Shown here: in pieces, positions 31,573 through 33,188 of the stretch
Numbering within the stretch: position 1 is the first letter of the stretch
Layout: each line of letters begins with the position of its first letter
DNA from: Thermoproteota archaeon
GTDB taxonomy: Archaea; Korarchaeota; Korarchaeia; Korarchaeales; Korarchaeaceae
NCBI GenBank assembly: GCA_003661365.1
Contig: QMVZ01000003.1
Span: 1-33,188, forward strand
Length of the DNA: 33,188 nucleotides
Direction of reading: 5' to 3'
Position numbers and translations under genes: made by a program
Notes under the pieces: generated by a model
Told to the model about the DNA's origin: nothing
Seen by the model: only the letters and a program-made list of their open reading frames with translations
Database searches by the model: none

Positions 31573-32184
31573 ATGCCAAAATTGAATGGTCATGCCATCG
31601 AAAAGGAGGTTAAGTTAAGAATCAAACACGCAAGATTCCTAGGTCTGTTAGAGAAACATGGGTTGAAGTTTTCCATCTCAAAGACAGCGACTCAGAGAGA
31701 TCTAATCTTCGATTTCCCTGATTTTAGATTGTTTAGAGGCGACCAGCTTTTCAGGATAAGATTAGAAAACGGGAAAGTAATGCTGACTTTCAAAGGCAGG
31801 CGAGATATATCGAGATATTCTAAAAGAAGAATCGAGATAGAAGAGGACATTGGGTCCGAACGTGCTATAGATGTTTTGGAGAAGATAGGCATCCGAGTCT
31901 CTGAGCCACCTAGCACGCTTGAAGCAACGGTTGAACTACTTAAACGAAGCGGAATGATTATGGTTATAGAGGTAGTTAAGGAGAGAACCCTTCTAAACTT
32001 GGAAGGATGGGGTTGTAACGTCTACTTAGATAAAGTTAGGGGTCTCGGTGAATTTGTTGAAATTGAGGGCGAGGGTGCAGATCAGTTAGTTGATGTGCTC
32101 GATTTGCCTAAAGCTGTTGTAATAGAAAGCTATGTTGAAATGTTAGTTCGCTCCCTAGATCATGAATTGTCATCGATATCGTAA
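31573..32184 (+). CDS. CYTH domain protein (class IV adenylate cyclase / triphosphatase family)
   Basis: CYTH enzymes act on triphosphates with two metal ions in a beta tunnel. In archaea the natural substrate is usually unknown; relatives are adenylate cyclases, thiamine triphosphatases and inorganic triphosphatases. From the ATG at 31573 the protein is 203 aa. The diagnostic E-x-E-x-K lies at residues 10-14 (IEKEVKLRI). Further basic and acidic strands follow: LFRIRLENGKVMLTFKGR, then KRRIEIEEDIG, and the C-terminal VYLDKVRGLGEFVEIEGEG. An ATG at 31546 would add nine residues but lies only 14 bases from the TATA centre. Flanked by tRNA-Leu and a convergent deaminase, without informative neighbours. 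Confidence 0.87.
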   Translation: MPKLNGHAIEKEVKLRIKHARFLGLLEKHGLKFSISKTATQRDLIFDFPDFRLFRGDQLFRIRLENGKVMLTFKGRRDISRYSKRRIEIEEDIGSERAIDVLEKIGIRVSEPPSTLEATVELLKRSGMIMVIEVVKERTLLNLEGWGCNVYLDKVRGLGEFVEIEGEGADQLVDVLDLPKAVVIESYVEMLVRSLDHELSSIS

Positions 32185-32353
32185 TTTGCTCCTACTATTA
32201 GTTTTTTAGCCAATTCTCTCACTCTTTCACTCTGATATCGCAAGGGTACTAGTTAACAAAGATAAGTGAATGCTAGGTTTTAACCATGGAATATAGCAAT
32301 TTATAACGTAATTCTTTCCCGTATATGTTCTTGTTGTGAAAATCAGTAAAATC

Positions 32354-33188
32354 TCATTTCATTAGCTCGGAGGAGATCCCTGACTTTTCTAATAGAGATT
32401 TGGAGGTCTTTGAAGCTCTAGTCATTATTTCTCTTTCATCTAAAGATATCAGCCTTTTTTGCCTCAATATTATTTTTCCGTTGATTATTACGCTATTTAC
32501 ATCGGTAGATCTTGTAGCATAAATTAGGTGAGATAATACCGAGTGGAGGGGTGTCCACCATGGTAGTTCTGTGTCTAGCAAAACGATATCTGCAAGCTTA
32601 CCCTCCTCTATTGAACCAACATTAAGGCCTAGACTTTTTGCTGGTATGATCGTGGCCATATCCAGCACTTGTTGAGCATTCATGACTGTTGGGTCCTTTT
32701 TTATGCATTTGTGTATAAGAGCAGCTGCTTTCATCGTTTCAAACATATCTACAGTATTATTACTCGCAGGCCCATCGGTTCCTAGTCCGACTGATACTCC
32801 TTTTGATAGCATTTCTGGAACTGGAGATATGCCAGCGGCTACCTTCAGATTGCTAATTGGATTGTGGGAGACTAACACATTCTTGTTTGTAAGAAGATCT
32901 ATTTCCTCTTTATTTGGCCATACAACATGAGCCGCTATGACTTTAGCCCTAAAGAGCCCTAAATCAGCTACATGTCTCACTGGAGTTTTCCCATACTTTT
33001 TCTTTATCTGTTCTACCTCAGAATAATCCTCGGCAAGATGAATCTGGATCAGACAATCGTTTTCTAGTGCAAACTCTATGCTTTCCTGCAGAAGATCAGG
33101 AGAGCATGTGTAGGGAGCGTGGGGCCCTATGGATGGTATGACAAGCTCTTCCTTATCTTTCCACTCTTTAACAAAATCTTTAGCTATT
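32354..33188 (-). CDS. MTA/SAH deaminase-type amidohydrolase (5'-truncated by window end)
   Basis: Metal-dependent amidohydrolase resembling 5'-methylthioadenosine/S-adenosylhomocysteine (or 5'-deoxyadenosine) deaminases. About 277 C-terminal residues are visible, and the frame runs open off the window. Motifs in order: GPHAPYTCSPDLL, IHLAED (substrate/metal His), VIAAHVVWP (metal His), VSHNPISNLKVAAGISPVPEML, GLGTDGPASNN (metal Asp) and KSLGLNVGSIEEGKLADIVLLD. The N-terminal metal-binding H-x-H motif lies outside. A GTG at 32980 is internal, because the conserved HAPYT motif lies upstream of it. It ends 170 bases from the convergent CYTH gene. Confidence 0.9.
   Translation of the reverse strand, partial: IAKDFVKEWKDKEELVIPSIGPHAPYTCSPDLLQESIEFALENDCLIQIHLAEDYSEVEQIKKKYGKTPVRHVADLGLFRAKVIAAHVVWPNKEEIDLLTNKNVLVSHNPISNLKVAAGISPVPEMLSKGVSVGLGTDGPASNNTVDMFETMKAAALIHKCIKKDPTVMNAQQVLDMATIIPAKSLGLNVGSIEEGKLADIVLLDTELPWWTPLHSVLSHLIYATRSTDVNSVIINGKIILRQKRLISLDEREIMTRASKTSKSLLEKSGISSELMK

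Noticed and set aside
32185-32353. Small RNA or gene between the CYTH and deaminase genes
   Set aside because: Convergent spacer with only a T-run (CTATTAGTTTTTTAG) near 32196-32210, consistent with termination; no paired structure or open frame found.

Overview
The window is archaeal chromosome, most likely from a thermophilic member of the TACK lineages. The evidence is: MCM with two inteins, GINS, Hel308, TFB, TBP, RNA polymerase subunits P and K, thermosome, Alba, class I lysyl-tRNA synthetase, archaeosine tRNA-guanine transglycosylase, an A-type ATP synthase, a tRNA with a bulge-helix-bulge intron, TATA boxes near gene starts, and heavy use of AGG/AGA and ATA codons. I cannot name the species or phylum from sequence alone. 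Genes are tightly packed with many 1-4 base overlaps and several GTG/TTG starts. I see no insertion sequence, CRISPR array, prophage or rRNA.

Layout. 1-7933 (+): a replication/repair operon of GINS, MCM, Hel308 and adenylosuccinate lyase (purB). 7926-8723 (-): tRNA m1A methyltransferase. 8903-9261 (+): a GC-rich structured leader followed by a small winged-helix protein. 9318-11087 (+): archaeosine TGT, convergent with GTP-dependent dephospho-CoA kinase (DUF359). 11698-11806 (-): tRNA-Pro with an intron inside the anticodon. 12011-16325 (+): a DUF92 membrane protein, TFB, aIF1, RpoP, signal peptidase, TBP and AMMECR1. 16329-20766 (-): an unrecognised coiled-coil protein coupled to LysRS, then Alba, RpoK and thermosome. 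21115-22485 (-): UDP-GlcNAc 2-epimerase carrying an extra C-terminal TrkA-C (RCK_C)-like domain. 22578-31252: the complete A-type ATP synthase in two convergent units, I-K (+) and F-H-E-A-B-D-C (-), overlapping tail to tail. 31325-31412 (+): tRNA-Leu(UAA). 31573-32184 (+): a CYTH protein. 32354-end (-): a 5'-truncated MTA/SAH deaminase-type amidohydrolase.

How the genes work together. The first operon supplies the replicative helicase and its GINS partner plus a fork-repair helicase. The middle section holds much of the basal transcription and initiation machinery (TFB, TBP, RpoP, RpoK, aIF1) with chromatin and folding proteins (Alba, thermosome). The last third makes the membrane ATP synthase. 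The most notable signals are the GC-rich leader before the winged-helix gene, the epimerase/RCK_C fusion, the two MCM inteins (one with a degenerate endonuclease), the non-canonical tRNA-Pro intron, the unknown coiled-coil gene fused translationally to lysS, and inverted repeats placed at several predicted transcription starts.
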